32,890 nt of DNA from Brachionus koreanus (lineage: Eukaryota > Rotifera > Eurotatoria > Ploima > Brachionidae): NCBI GenBank assembly GCA_016987375.1, contig PJRA01000509.1, positions 325,820 to 358,709 of the forward strand. The letters run 5' to 3'. The position numbers and the translations under genes were made by a program. Of the stretch, positions 1 through 10,388 are shown piece after piece. The notes below the pieces were generated by a model. That model did no database searches, had not been told where the DNA came from, and was given only the letters and a program-made list of their open reading frames with translations. How positions within the stretch are numbered: the stretch's first letter is position 1; each line of letters begins with the position of its first letter.

Positions 1-104
1 TATAAATTATTTTTTTGAAAAATGAAAGTTGAAGATAATTTTAAAATGTTTTATTACATAACACTAACTCACTAGTCTTATTAGAAAAATTTGCTTTTTA
101 GTAT

Positions 105-896
105 TTGTTCGAATTAATATTTTATTTCCTAAAAATGAATAATCAACATCATACATATGCTCATTGCCCACCTGAAATTGAATCTAACTCTAAGGTTAAA
201 AATAACAAAATAGGAATTTCCTCATCATGGCTTAAGATGACGTTTTTATCTTTAGGTATTGATTATCTAAAGTACAAATATGTTTGTAATAGTTGCCACA
301 AAAAGCTGTCTAAATTATGTCCAAAAAAGGGTGAGTTTTTTTTTTTTTTTTAAGACTTGAAGAATTAATCCAAACATTTGACCCTGTTATTAAACAAAAA
401 TTTTAATCTGATTTCAAGTTTACTGGTGAAAAAGATCCAAAAGTTACTACTGAAGCAATTTGTCTTGATTATGCAAGTATTGATGACAAAAGATGTCAAA
501 CTTTGACTGGTGTATCCTTAAATGACTTTATGGAATTATATTAGAGATATTAGAGATGCAAATATAACTGGAAATGTTTCGCTAATAAATACTTTTGGTT
601 TTTATCTGACTAACTTTCGAACTGGCGTTTCCTTACAAAAGCTATCAGCGCTTGTTCAGATTGCATCACATGATCAAATCAAACGATTTGTTCGTCAAGT
701 TAGACAAATAATTTCAGAATCGTTTACACCACTTTATTTGGTCTTTAAATCTTTTTATAGAGAGGAAGTTATTTAAAATCACACAACTACTATATCTAAG
801 GTGTTAACGAATGCCAATCAAAATGACGTGATAACAATATGGGATACTACCTATTTATACATTGAAAAGTCATCTTCAAATGCAGATTTCAAATAA
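105..896 (+). pseudogene. Degenerate DDE-type transposase (DDE_Tnp_4/Harbinger-like)
   Basis: Remnant of a transposase spread over two frames. The frame that is open at 413-540 reads FKFTGEKDPKVTTEAICLDY and onward, then the reading shifts near 530 to the frame of 522-896. That frame has a helical region (SALVQIASHDQIKRFVRQV), the REEVI/HTTTISK stretch, and WDTTYLYIEKSS, which corresponds to the D-G-T-Y-x-Y block holding the first catalytic Asp of PF13359-type transposases. In-frame stops lie at 401-403 and 774-776, and the sequence ends at a TAA at 894-896, well before the second and third catalytic acids. The upstream ORF at 105-353 has paired cysteines (CNSCHKKLSKLCPKK) and may be the element's N-terminal zinc-binding region, but it is separated by a poly-T run and its membership is uncertain. 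Family assignment rests on remembered rotifer elements. Confidence 0.7.
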
Positions 897-1884
897 GTTT
901 AATATATAAATATTAAAAAATCGAAATCAAACTTCTGTTAATTTTTAAAATATCTCATATCGTGAACCAAAACATAAAATTTAGTATTATAACCAATATT
1001 TAGAAAACCAAACATAATAAACAAAAAAATGATTATTTATTTTGGTAAATTTTTATTGAAACATATTCTGAGGTGAAAATTATTTCAAGATGTAAACAAA
1101 AGCAATATCTGCTCATCGAAATTTAAACAAGTATTCTATCTATGAAGATAATGTTGATGATCATAAAATGCGAGTTATTTATCCGTTTTGTTGTTGAAGT
1201 GGAAGAGTGTAAGATATATCATATATGAAGACATTTAAAAAATTTTTTATGCTATACTTGCAACAAAATAATTGCCAGAATAAATTTATTGATATAAAAT
1301 TACAAAAATTAATTAGACTAGAAAATAAATTTAAATAAAAATTGTCTTGATAGTTAATACAAAGTTAAGAGCTTGTTAAATTTCTCAATTCTTTTTTTCT
1401 AAAATTGACAGTTTTCAATATCAAATATTTTGATTTGATTATTTTTCTAGAATAAATTATAAAGTTTTTTTGTGATATTGATTTTTTAAAAAAATTAAAT
1501 TTTAAAATTAAACTCAAATCTTCTTATTTTATTCAATTTTCAAATAGTTATTTTTAGTAATTTCAAAATATTTTTTACAAAGATAAAATGTTGTTTTTTT
1601 AAAATTAAGAAAATTTCTATTTTTAATTATGCTTATAAACGTTTTTCTCGGAAATAAACGACTTAAACGTTTTAATTGTCTTAGATAAAAAACAAACTGA
1701 ATACAAGACGCTTATTCATTAGTTTATTATTTTTGTTGAGTGAATAAAAAATAAATTTCAAATATAATTTAACATAAAACCCTAAATTTAATGATAATTG
1801 AGTTAATTTTTTGAATTTTTTTTCCAAAATTTAGTTTACTGATTAATTTAATCTAAAATTTAACTTTGTTTTTAAAACATATTT
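897..1884. other. Intergenic, AT-rich, no gene seen
   Basis: No supported gene. Short AT homopolymer runs dominate. A 36-codon open stretch near 1093-1200 (reading AISAHRNLNKYSIYEDNV) is less AT-rich than its surroundings and could be more transposon debris, but I recognise nothing in it. The promoter of the downstream gene cluster presumably lies here, with no recognisable motif. Confidence 0.5.
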
Positions 1885-1886
1885 AG
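1885..1886 (+). other. Candidate trans-splice acceptor of TMEM62
   Basis: ATTTAG ends 4 nt before the ATG at 1891, after a T-rich stretch. It could be a spliced-leader acceptor or the acceptor of a 5'-UTR intron; sequence alone does not decide. It matches the arrangement at the next three genes. Confidence 0.45.
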
Positions 1887-1890
1887 ATAA

Positions 1891-4800
1891 ATGATTTGTA
1901 GGTTAAAAAAAATTTGTCTCTTCTTAGGTTTATCTTCAATTTTAATTTTTGTTTATAAATCAACCACAAATGAACTATTATCAAGTACAACTGATCTTGA
2001 TGAAAAGCAAAGAGAAGATTTTTTCAAAAACTCTTTGAATAATTCTGATGCCCATTTGATGTGGTTTGTACAGGTAATATTACGAAATAAGGTTTAAAAA
2101 TTTTACAAATTTTATCTTAGATAACTGATTTGCATATTTCAATATTTCATGACCAAACAAGAATTGAACAATTCGAATTTTTTGTTCGAAATATTCTCAA
2201 TTTAATTAAACCCATGGTTGTCTTAGTATCAGGTATTAAGTTGAATTTCAAAAAAAACGAATCAATAGTGTGTTTTTAAAAGGTGATTTAACTGACGCAA
2301 AAGACAAGAATATGATCGGCTCGGGGCAAAATGAAGAAGAATGGAAGACATATAAAAAAAAAGTAACTGATAGTGGTGTTTTAAATTTTACTAAATGGCT
2401 TGATGTAAGAGGAAATCACGGTAAAAATATTTTTTTTTTTTAAATTTGCCCTGTGGGTATTTTACTTTTGTAAATAAATAGATAATTTTGATGTTCACCA
2501 AAATGATAGAAATTTTTATTCAAAATACGGAATCACAAAAAATAGTGAAAAATCGTTTAAATATGATTTGAAGTTGGCCAATGGAGATAAATATTCATTT
2601 ATTGGTATTGATGGATGCATCGAACCAGGGCCTCGACGTCCTTACAATTTTTTCGGGCGTCTTGAAGAAGTAGGAAAATGAAAACTATAACATATACAAC
2701 TTTTAGAAGCATTAAAATATTTTTTTGAAGAAAGATTTGGAGCGTATAAAAAATTTCTCACAAACCAGTCATGATTCCAATGGGACAATTTGGTTTGGTC
2801 ATTTTCCAACATCAACAATTCATTCTGTAATCAATTTGCACAATTTATTTAACAATGGTGTTGCTTATTTATGCGGTCATTTGCATACACTGGCTGGTCT
2901 ACTTCCATCCATGTACAGTCGTCATTCAAATGGTCTACTAGAATTAGAGCTTGGCGATTGGAAAGACAATAGAATGTTCCGAATACTAGCTTTCGACTCG
3001 GGAATATTTTCTTTTCGAGATTTTAAACTGAAAAAAAATTTAAAAAATAATTCAATTTTTATATTGATAACAAATCCTAAAGACATTCAATTTAAAACTG
3101 ATCGTGAGCCTTTTCACAGAGCTCGATTCTCAACACACATTAGATTTTTGGTATTTTCACGTCATCAGATAACCAGTGCTAAGGTTTTTGTTGATGATTT
3201 GCCAAGAGGAACAGCCGTCAAAGCAAACAATTCAAAAGTTTTATATACACATGAGTGGAATGCTTTTGAATATTCAACTGGAGTTCATGAAATTAAAATA
3301 ATAGTTGAAGATGACCAAAAAAACATTCAGATAGTCAGTCAAAATTTTGCTTTAGATAATTCAGTTAAATCATTTGGTATTTTAAGCAATTTTATCTTAC
3401 TTGTCGATCAAATTTATTTTGTAAGTTATTTTTTTTGTTAATATTAGCTTAATCTTTGAGATTAAGAAATTTTTTGTTCTCTAGACCAGGACGGCTTTTT
3501 ATTTATCAACTAGTGGAATTTTGCTTGCTTTGATATTTTTTAGATATAATAGAAAAAGATTTTCAGGTAATTTTTTTTAAATATTAAATTATTGAAACCA
3601 ATTTTGCCAAAATAATGTTAAAAATGTATACTAATTTTTTTTCTCATTGAAAAAATCTAATCTAAAATGATCAAAAATAAAAAATCTAAAATGGCCGGTC
3701 TTTTTTACGGTCTCAATATCAGACCGCAAAATAATACAGCCAACTAGTATGTTTAATTTTAAAAATATTTTTTTTTAAACAAAAAATATGTTGTTTTTGT
3801 TTTAAAAAAATTTTTTCAAAAATTATTTAAATATTTTTTGGTTCTTAATATTTTTCAAATTTTTAATTTTTTAATTAAGTAATTATTAAATTTAAAAATC
3901 TTTATTTCGAACAAATATTTAGTCTGTTTTCAAAATCATTTTAACATTCATTATTATCTTAATCTTAATCCCGTACAAAATAATGCTGGGTTATTTAAAA
4001 AATACTTTTAATTATTTTATTTCATTTTTTTTGTAAACCTAATTATTAATTAATTTTTTTTTCAATGCGATTCAGTTGGGTACAAAACGATGTGCTCTTA
4101 CTGTTGAAAGTAGACTAAATCTTCTTTTAATAAAAAGGAATATTTCTATACAAATAGGACTTCTTACCATTCGCTCTAAAAAAAAAGTTTTGTGCTTTGA
4201 ATAAATCTGACTGACTAATTCTTCTTTAATGAAGTAATATTTATAAATTATTGATTTGAAATTGATATTTATTTTTTTATTTTATCCTATTTTATTTTAT
4301 TTTTTTTTTCTAATCAAATAAATATAATGTTATTCAAGTTCACAAAAAGTAAAAATTAGAAGTAAGAAGCGCAAAAATTTCAAGATTAAAAATAAAAAAT
4401 TAAAAAGGCTGCTCTCGATGAATCGGACAGCGATGCCTATGTTCTAAAAAATACTTTTAGTTTTCAAATATTTATATTTATCTATAGAAATTGACACATT
4501 AAAACTTGAATTTTTTATTTTTTTACTATTAGATAATATTGATTGATATAAAATGAAAAATTAAAAATTTATTTGAGTTTCTTAAAAATTAAATGTTAAC
4601 AACACAGTGAAATGTTTAGAATATCGATGATTGATAATGATAATTTCTTTGAGCTAACAGTGTTTTAAATAAAAAAAATTCAAAAATAAATATTTGCTTT
4701 TTTCAATTAAATTAAGTTACTTTGGTTTCAATAAAAAATGATAACAATTTTTTTATTAAAATAAACAAATTTAATTAAAAAAATTTAGTTCGATTTGTGA

Positions 4801-5758
4801 CTTGTGAACCAGCAAGAACAATTTTGTTAGGCTATCTACGCAGATTTGTTCTTCTAACATCAATTGATTACATCTACTGGAGTTTAATTTTCATGACAAT
4901 TTATGTTTTTTTTGGTAATTTTTTTTATTCTAAATTAACAGTGGTTTTATCTATTTATTTTCCAAATTTTATTTAACACAAGTTTTCTAAATACGTAGAG
5001 ATATTTTCAAGAAACTCATCGCGATCCCCTCTCCTTGAATAATGAGAGTCATATAATTATAATTCATAAATTAAATAAAATATGAAAAAAAATTAGAAAA
5101 TAAATTTTTAAAAACACAAGCTTAAAAATCTAAATATATTATGAAATTAACCACTGTTATGTATGAAATAAACAATTAATTTTCTAGCCTAAAAAACATC
5201 AAGGTCCATGGTTTGTTGGCGAAATATTAGGAGATCATTGGGGCGTGTGCTTTTCATGGGGAATTATAGTTAAAGGCGCTTTTTTGTCAGCCGATGCGCA
5301 ATATATTAATGGAACATTACATGTAAGTTTAATAATTTAAGAATGAGAAAAAAATTTAAGTATCAATTAAGATGATTTTTTTTCAATTTTTGTCAATACT
5401 CGATTTATCTAGCGTTATTGATACACGCTTTGTGAATTTGACATTCCATGAGGACAATCCGCCAAAACTTAAAATATTTGCAATTTTTTTCCAAAATTTT
5501 TCCTTCATATTTATTCTATTTTTTAGTCTATTGAATTTATACGAATTATATCTATCTTATTCGTTGATTTCAATTATAATTTGTCCTTTTAAAACATGGT
5601 TTTTAGTTTATTTTGTTCATTTACGGACCAAATGTCAAAATTTTAGTCTAAACGACTTTAAAGGAGTAATTGAAATACCAAAATTCAGTAATCAATTTTG
5701 CAAATCTCCCCGCAAAGTCTCTTTGATCAATGATGATGACGATATTAAATTAAACTAA
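1891..5758 (+). CDS. TMEM62: Transmembrane protein 62 homolog (metallophosphoesterase plus multi-pass C-terminus)
   Basis: Nine exons: 1891-2073, 2121-2232, 2283-2420, 2482-2669, 2731-3420, 3485-3566, 4789-4914, 5204-5322, 5372-5758 (674 aa; human TMEM62 is of similar size). An N-terminal hydrophobic segment (about residues 7-22) acts as signal or anchor. The calcineurin-like phosphoesterase domain keeps all metal-binding blocks: DLH (D64, H66), GDLTD (99-103), GNHD (142-145), GH (230-231) and GHLH (H257, H259). WLDVRGNHD, NGTIWFGHFPTSTI and ELGDWKDNRMFRI closely resemble vertebrate TMEM62. The C-terminal part has several hydrophobic segments, and GPWFVGEI fixes the acceptor of exon 8 at 5204; the nearer AG at 5187 would give an immediate stop. 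Exon 5 must start at 2731, because the AG at 2706 also runs into a stop. The family's substrate is unknown. First gene of a tightly spaced four-gene cluster. Confidence 0.93.
3567..4788 (+). other. TMEM62: Large intron 6 of TMEM62
   Basis: At 1.2 kb this is far longer than the other introns of the gene (47-289 bp). It is AT-rich with islands of more mixed composition (3695-3735, 4070-4210, 4405-4445). A short hairpin is visible near 3708-3726 (CGGTCT, 7-nt loop, AGACCG). No coding potential or recognisable transposon was found; the islands may be old insertions. Confidence 0.6.
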
Positions 5759-5902
5759 TTTTTCAATTAATTATTTCATTCTAATCAAATTATATTTTAG
5801 CTAATAAATTTTTATAAAAAATTTCAGAGAACTTTTTAAATTTTTTGGATGTAACAGTCCAAAATAAAAGAAATTAAAAAAAAAAATTATCATTTAAATC
5901 TT

Positions 5903-5904
5903 AG
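5903..5904 (+). other. Candidate trans-splice acceptor of BROX
   Basis: AAATCTTAG ends 1 nt before the BROX ATG at 5906 and 146 nt after the TMEM62 stop. A 5' UTR of one nucleotide makes sense only if a leader is added at this AG or if a 5'-UTR intron ends here. With the previous gene so close, leader addition is the simpler reading. Confidence 0.6.
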
Positions 5905-5905
5905 A

Positions 5906-8900
5906 ATGTCTCATTGGTTTCATCGTAATCAGATTAAAGCCACAATACCAGTTGAGTTTGAGAAGCGGACATTTCCCAGCAATGCAGATTCCCAATCAAT
6001 TTGCGTGTAATTTTTCATTTTGAACGATTAAATTATTTCTTATCAAATTTTTTTTAAAGACAACTTCGCCTTTCGAGGCTAAACCTGCTTGATTATCATT
6101 CGAATCCAGCAAACAGTGTTGAAAAAGTTTCGGATGAATTTAACCGCTATGTGTCATTATTGCTCGGTTTCTTGAATGATTTAAGTGGTCAAACAACCGG
6201 TGACTCTAAGCTTAGATTCTCAATTAAATCCAAATGGACCCAGTCATTGGGATCAACTCATGTACAGTAAGAATAATTTGCCATAAGTTATTGAAATTAT
6301 TTCCAATGTTTTGAACAATCTTTTTAATCAAAACAAGAAAAATTTATTTTTTGGATGTTATAATATTTTTTCCAAAAATTATTTAGGTCTTTAAAATCAC
6401 TTTTTTTTTATGATTTTGTCTTGTCTTGATAAAACTTAGTGACATTTGTTACAGGGACTTTGGGATAATTATCCCTTTTAGCTCATCAATGCTTGCTTAC
6501 AACTTCAATGGTATTTGTTTCCAATTTTTCATTGTTATATTTTTCTAGATCTAAGAAGAGACTATTGGAGACTGATTTCTTTACTGTTTTTGATAATACC
6601 AAAAATTGTCGGTTGAGCTTTGGTTTTTCATAAGGCACCCTCATTAATGTTTTGGGTTAAATTGAATGTCTTTACTTCTCGAATTAAGCTGTAAGATTTA
6701 GCATCTTTACATATGTATTTATTTTTTAAATGACATGAACGTCTTATGGCTAGTTCAAGGTTCGCCAACCTATAAATTTAAGTTAATTTGTTGTCTCTAG
6801 GTTTGTTGAAAGAGTACTTAATGGCTTTCCATTGTATACCCTCTAATAAATTTTGATTGTTCTTGGACATGACTAGTGAAGCAAAAGGAATATAGTCGAT
6901 AATTGGTCTAATAAGTCCTTTATATGTGATCATTTTGATTCTACTAGATGTCCCCAATTTTTGCGACTGATTGATTTTATCATGCTTAGACGCCGATTAG
7001 TTCTGCTTTTTATATTTTTTGCCAACTCATCTAGTCTTAGACCTGGGTCCAGAGTGATGTCTAGAATTCTTAGATTTTTTTTCACTGTTAATTGTTACTA
7101 TATCATTGATGAGTTTTAACTCATTTTGTTGTTTTTATGATTAAAAAGAATACATGCAGTTTTTTTTGTGCTCATTTTTAATCACCATTTAGTCATCCAG
7201 ATAGATACTGAAAATAAAGGACTAAGAATTGATTCTTGCAGAACTCTTCTATATACCTCTACCAATTTGGACTCTACCTTGCTAAGAACAATCCTGTATG
7301 AGAATTCATTAAGAAATTCTGCAATTAAATTCGCTAAATAAAATTAAATTCATAATAATGACAAGAATCTTGTTGTATAATGTGTATTTTTTGTAGTCTC
7401 AGGAATTTTAAAAGCTCTACTCCTGCGGAATTCCTTCTTCAAGTTCTTCACACCTCTATTTACTTCATCGTTCGCTCTAAAGAATGATGTAATCTGCCTG
7501 TGCATAAAACAAACATTTTTCCCACATCAAACTATCACATAGATCAACATACTAGTAGCTACCATCTTTTAAATGACCAAAGAATTCACTGAATACTTCA
7601 CTTCAGTATTTTTCGGTCAATTCAGAGTTTTTTCAAAGAAACCCAAAATTTTAATTGAAATTTCTCCTTGTTTAAAACTAAAAACTAAGTGTTAGTCTTA
7701 ATAACATGATCACTGAAATCATAAAAAAGGTTATTATTGGGTAACTTTTTATTTTTTTCATACCCAACTTAAATAAAGAACTGATATTTGTGTTAATATA
7801 TTGATATTTCTTATTTCAAAATTAAAAATATTTTATTTAAAAATTAAATTTTTGTTCTTTTAAAAGTGAAGAACAAGATGCAGTATTTGAAATGGCATCT
7901 ATGATATTTAATAATGCTCTGTGGCTAACAAAACATGCTGCCTATGTTGCTGCAGTTCTTACTGAGTAATTATACATAAACAAATATTATTTACTTAATA
8001 AAGTGAATTTATTAGACCATCTGAAAAAGAAGCCAAAGAAATTCACAAATGTTTAAAAATAGCAGCTGGACAATTTAAGTTCATACAAGAAAATTTAATT
8101 GGCAAATTCATTGTTGGATCAAATGAACAAAAAATTTTTTTTGACTGTACAGACCAGATTCTAAGTGTGTATACAAACCAATCTAAGGCAGAAGCACAAG
8201 AGAGTAATTTTATTTGATTTCTATAAAAAAAATTGTTAATTTTCGATTAAGTAACTATTGCCAGAGCTATTGAACTCAAACATTCTCCAAGTTTAATTTC
8301 ATCTATAGCTTATTCGACATCTATATTGTTTCAGACAGCAGGTCTTCGACTATTTTGAGTTATTTTAGAAATTTAATTAATTCTTTTTCGTACAGCGGAT
8401 GCATTGATGAACTTGGAAAAAGTTGTGACAGGAAAATGGCAAAAATATCTCTTATTAAAAAGTCAATTTTACAAATCACAGGCTTTTTGCTATTTTGGTC
8501 AGGATCTTTTGGCCCAAGACAAATGTGGAAATGCTATAAAATGCTTAGAGCACAGCTTGAAACGTAAATCTATTTCTAATTTAAAATATCTGAAAAATCT
8601 AAAATTTTATTTCTAGTTTATCAAGAAACAGAGGAAATATGTAAAGACTATGCCTCAATTAAAGGACCAGGAACACAAGCTGTTCCTGAAAGACATGAGT
8701 TTTTTAAAAATTTGTACAAAACAATTTTGAGGATGTCTGAAAAATGTGAACGTGAGAATGGCATGATGTTCGTTTTTTTATTATTTAACCCTTTGGAATA
8801 CCATAATTTTTTTTAGTTACCACCAAAAGGTTCCATTAGAAACACCAGTATTGGAAAGCAAATCAATACATGGTCTTGCCGACCCAGAAGAATATGCTTT

Positions 8901-9592
8901 TCCAAATCCACATGAATTATGGACGCCATCAAACTACAATTCATTTGATATTTCAAAAGCAGTTAAAGAAAGATCGGTAAATAATCAATTCAAATTAACT
9001 AGCGCATAGCAAAATTACGTTTCTTTTTGAATTAGAAAGGTCTAATTATTTAGATGAAATAAGGTTTAAATAATCATAGAAATGAAATAAATTTTTCGTT
9101 GAAGGTTTTATTCTCCTTTTGAAAATTAAAGGGAATTTATTGGGAATCAGATTCACTAAAAGGGCAAGTAAAATATTTGTCATTAATATTCTATTTATAT
9201 TAAAAGTTCAAGTTTGATTTTGTTTGTAAATTTAAAATTAAGATTCTTTTTAAATTCTAAAAATTCTAATTCAGCAGAAATCAATAAAAATTATTTTCTG
9301 AAAAATAATTAAAATTTTTTAAGAGTTTTACAAATTATTTATGTTTAAGATAAAATTAAATGAAAAAAAAAGCTATTTTTAAAAAGTGATACGGCTAAGC
9401 GCTATTGTTTTGAAGTATTTTGTTAAAAAATTTAATTTTTAGTTTTTTAATCGTTCTCAAAATGTACCGGCACCAAAAGAGACACCAATGTAAACAAATT
9501 TAATTGAAAAAATACTAAAATTAATTTCAAAATTTTTTAGACCACAAGGAAACGCTGAACCAGGCTCTGAAAGTGGATGCATTTTGTCATAA
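5906..9592 (+). CDS. BROX: BRO1 domain-containing protein BROX with C-terminal CaaX box
   Basis: Ten exons: 5906-6006, 6060-6266, 7867-7965, 8016-8203, 8252-8341, 8396-8563, 8617-8767, 8817-8976, 9443-9489, 9541-9592 (420 aa; human BROX 411). It starts MSHWFHRNQIKATIPV as in the family. BRO1-domain blocks visible are KSKWTQSLGS, QDAVFEMASMIFNNALWLTK, CLKIAAGQFKFI, AEAQEITIARAIELKHSP, KCGNAIKCLEHSLKLYQETE and KGPG, followed by KCERENGMIYHQKVPLETP. The protein ends in C417-I-L-S, a CaaX motif expected to be farnesylated, as in vertebrate BROX. The family binds ESCRT-III CHMP4-type proteins on membranes, with known roles at endosomes and in nuclear-envelope repair. Intron 2 (6267-7866) is 1.6 kb and holds an antisense LINE remnant; the others are mostly about 50 bp. 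Confidence 0.95.
6600..7560 (-). mobile_element. Non-LTR retrotransposon (LINE) remnant, RT C-terminal region
   Basis: Inside BROX intron 2, antisense to the gene. The minus strand reads KKTACILFN near 7170, then NLRILDITLDPGLRLDEL, RTNRRLSMIKSISRKNWGHL, and MITYKGLIRPIIDYIPFASL near 6933-6850, ending IQWKAIKYSF near 6830. This is the thumb/post-thumb region of a non-LTR reverse transcriptase (KCxILxF block, then the LGI and YK-LIRPxxDY blocks). In-frame stops and frame changes show it is dead. The 6830-7175 core is clear; the wider limits are guesses. The stretch 7380-7560 may be more upstream ORF2 debris. Confidence 0.8.
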
Positions 9593-9740
9593 ACTTTGTT
9601 TAAGCTGTTTTTATTTTTTTATTTTTTTTTAAATTAAAATTAACATTTTTTAATTTAAATGTTTTATTGTTAAACCATCCGTCTAGCGACGGATAAATAT
9701 TCTAATAATTTATTTCTAAAAAATTTTTTTAAAAATTTTT

Positions 9741-9742
9741 AG
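9741..9742 (+). other. Candidate trans-splice acceptor of SDHAF2
   Basis: A T-rich tract ending TTTTTAG stops 3 nt before the ATG at 9746, and 149 nt after the BROX stop codon. Confidence 0.6.
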
Positions 9743-9745
9743 AAA

Positions 9746-10240
9746 ATGAACCGAATTGTTTTAGGTCTGAGAAGAACTAATTTATTATCTCGTTTTAATT
9801 TTACAACTACTCGGTATTTAACCGATGGAAAAAAACTTACACCAGAAGAGCTTGAAATTGAAAAGATAAAAGAAAACGAAGCAAAATATTTTCAAAATGT
9901 GAAAAATAGCTTTGATAATTTGCAGAAGAGCCGATCATCTGAGAGTCTAGAAGAGAAACGTTCTCGTCTAATGTACCAATCGCGAAAACGTGGCACGCTG
10001 GAAAATGGGCTATTACTAAGTCACTTCTCGGCGAAATATCTGCCTGGAATGGACGAAAACAGCCTAAATGAATTTGATAAAATAATAAACGGCTTGCACA
10101 ACGAATGGGATTTGTACTATTGGCTAACTGGTGCAACTAGAATTCCTGAAGATGTTCAATCTAACAAAGTTTTTCAACTAATGAAAGAATATTCGGCTAA
10201 TCAGAACAAAGAAAGTCGAATTACTCAGCCTGATCTTTAA
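9746..10240 (+). CDS. SDHAF2: Succinate dehydrogenase assembly factor 2, mitochondrial
   Basis: Single exon, 164 aa, about the family's usual size (human 166). Residues 1-24 form a basic, acid-free mitochondrial presequence (MNRIVLGLRRTNLLSRFNFT). The SdhE/Sdh5 fold follows: RLMYQSRKRGTLENGLLL carries the RGxxE motif (R82, G83, E86) that inserts into the FAD site of SDHA, and EWDLYYWLTG (120-129) is the conserved C-terminal helix block. The family promotes covalent attachment of FAD to the flavoprotein subunit of complex II in the mitochondrial matrix. The ATG at 9746 is the first start after the TTTTTAG acceptor. It lies 153 bp after BROX and 148 bp before POLDIP2, all on the same strand. 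Confidence 0.96.
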   Translation: MNRIVLGLRRTNLLSRFNFTTTRYLTDGKKLTPEELEIEKIKENEAKYFQNVKNSFDNLQKSRSSESLEEKRSRLMYQSRKRGTLENGLLLSHFSAKYLPGMDENSLNEFDKIINGLHNEWDLYYWLTGATRIPEDVQSNKVFQLMKEYSANQNKESRITQPDL

Positions 10241-10268
10241 TAAATTCTCAATAATTTAATAAATTTTA

Positions 10269-10274
10269 AATAAA
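10269..10274 (+). terminator. Candidate polyadenylation signal after SDHAF2
   Basis: AATAAA lies 29 nt after the stop codon and about 110 nt before the acceptor of the next gene. That spacing fits coupled 3'-end formation and trans-splicing in an operon. Another AATAAA (10239-10244) overlaps the stop codon, so which one is used cannot be told. Confidence 0.4.
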
Positions 10275-10383
10275 GTTTTATTTAGCGATTTTTTTTTAAT
10301 CTGAAAGCCATGGTTAAGTAATAAAATCTTAAACAAAGCTAAATTTGGAATATTTATTTAAAAAAAAAAATTGAAATATTTTT

Positions 10384-10385
10384 AG
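10384..10385 (+). other. Candidate trans-splice acceptor of POLDIP2
   Basis: ATTTTTAG ends 3 nt before the ATG at 10389, 145 nt after the SDHAF2 stop codon. Fourth instance of this arrangement in the cluster. Confidence 0.6.
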
Positions 10386-10388
10386 ACA

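Noticed and set aside
5188..5203. Exon 8 of TMEM62 starting at 5188
   Set aside because: Phase 1 from exon 7 would give an immediate stop; the AG at 5202-5203 restores GPWFVGEI.
9837..10136. Minus-strand open frame of 99 codons
   Set aside because: Lies entirely antisense to SDHAF2 and has no family resemblance; a shadow of the real gene.
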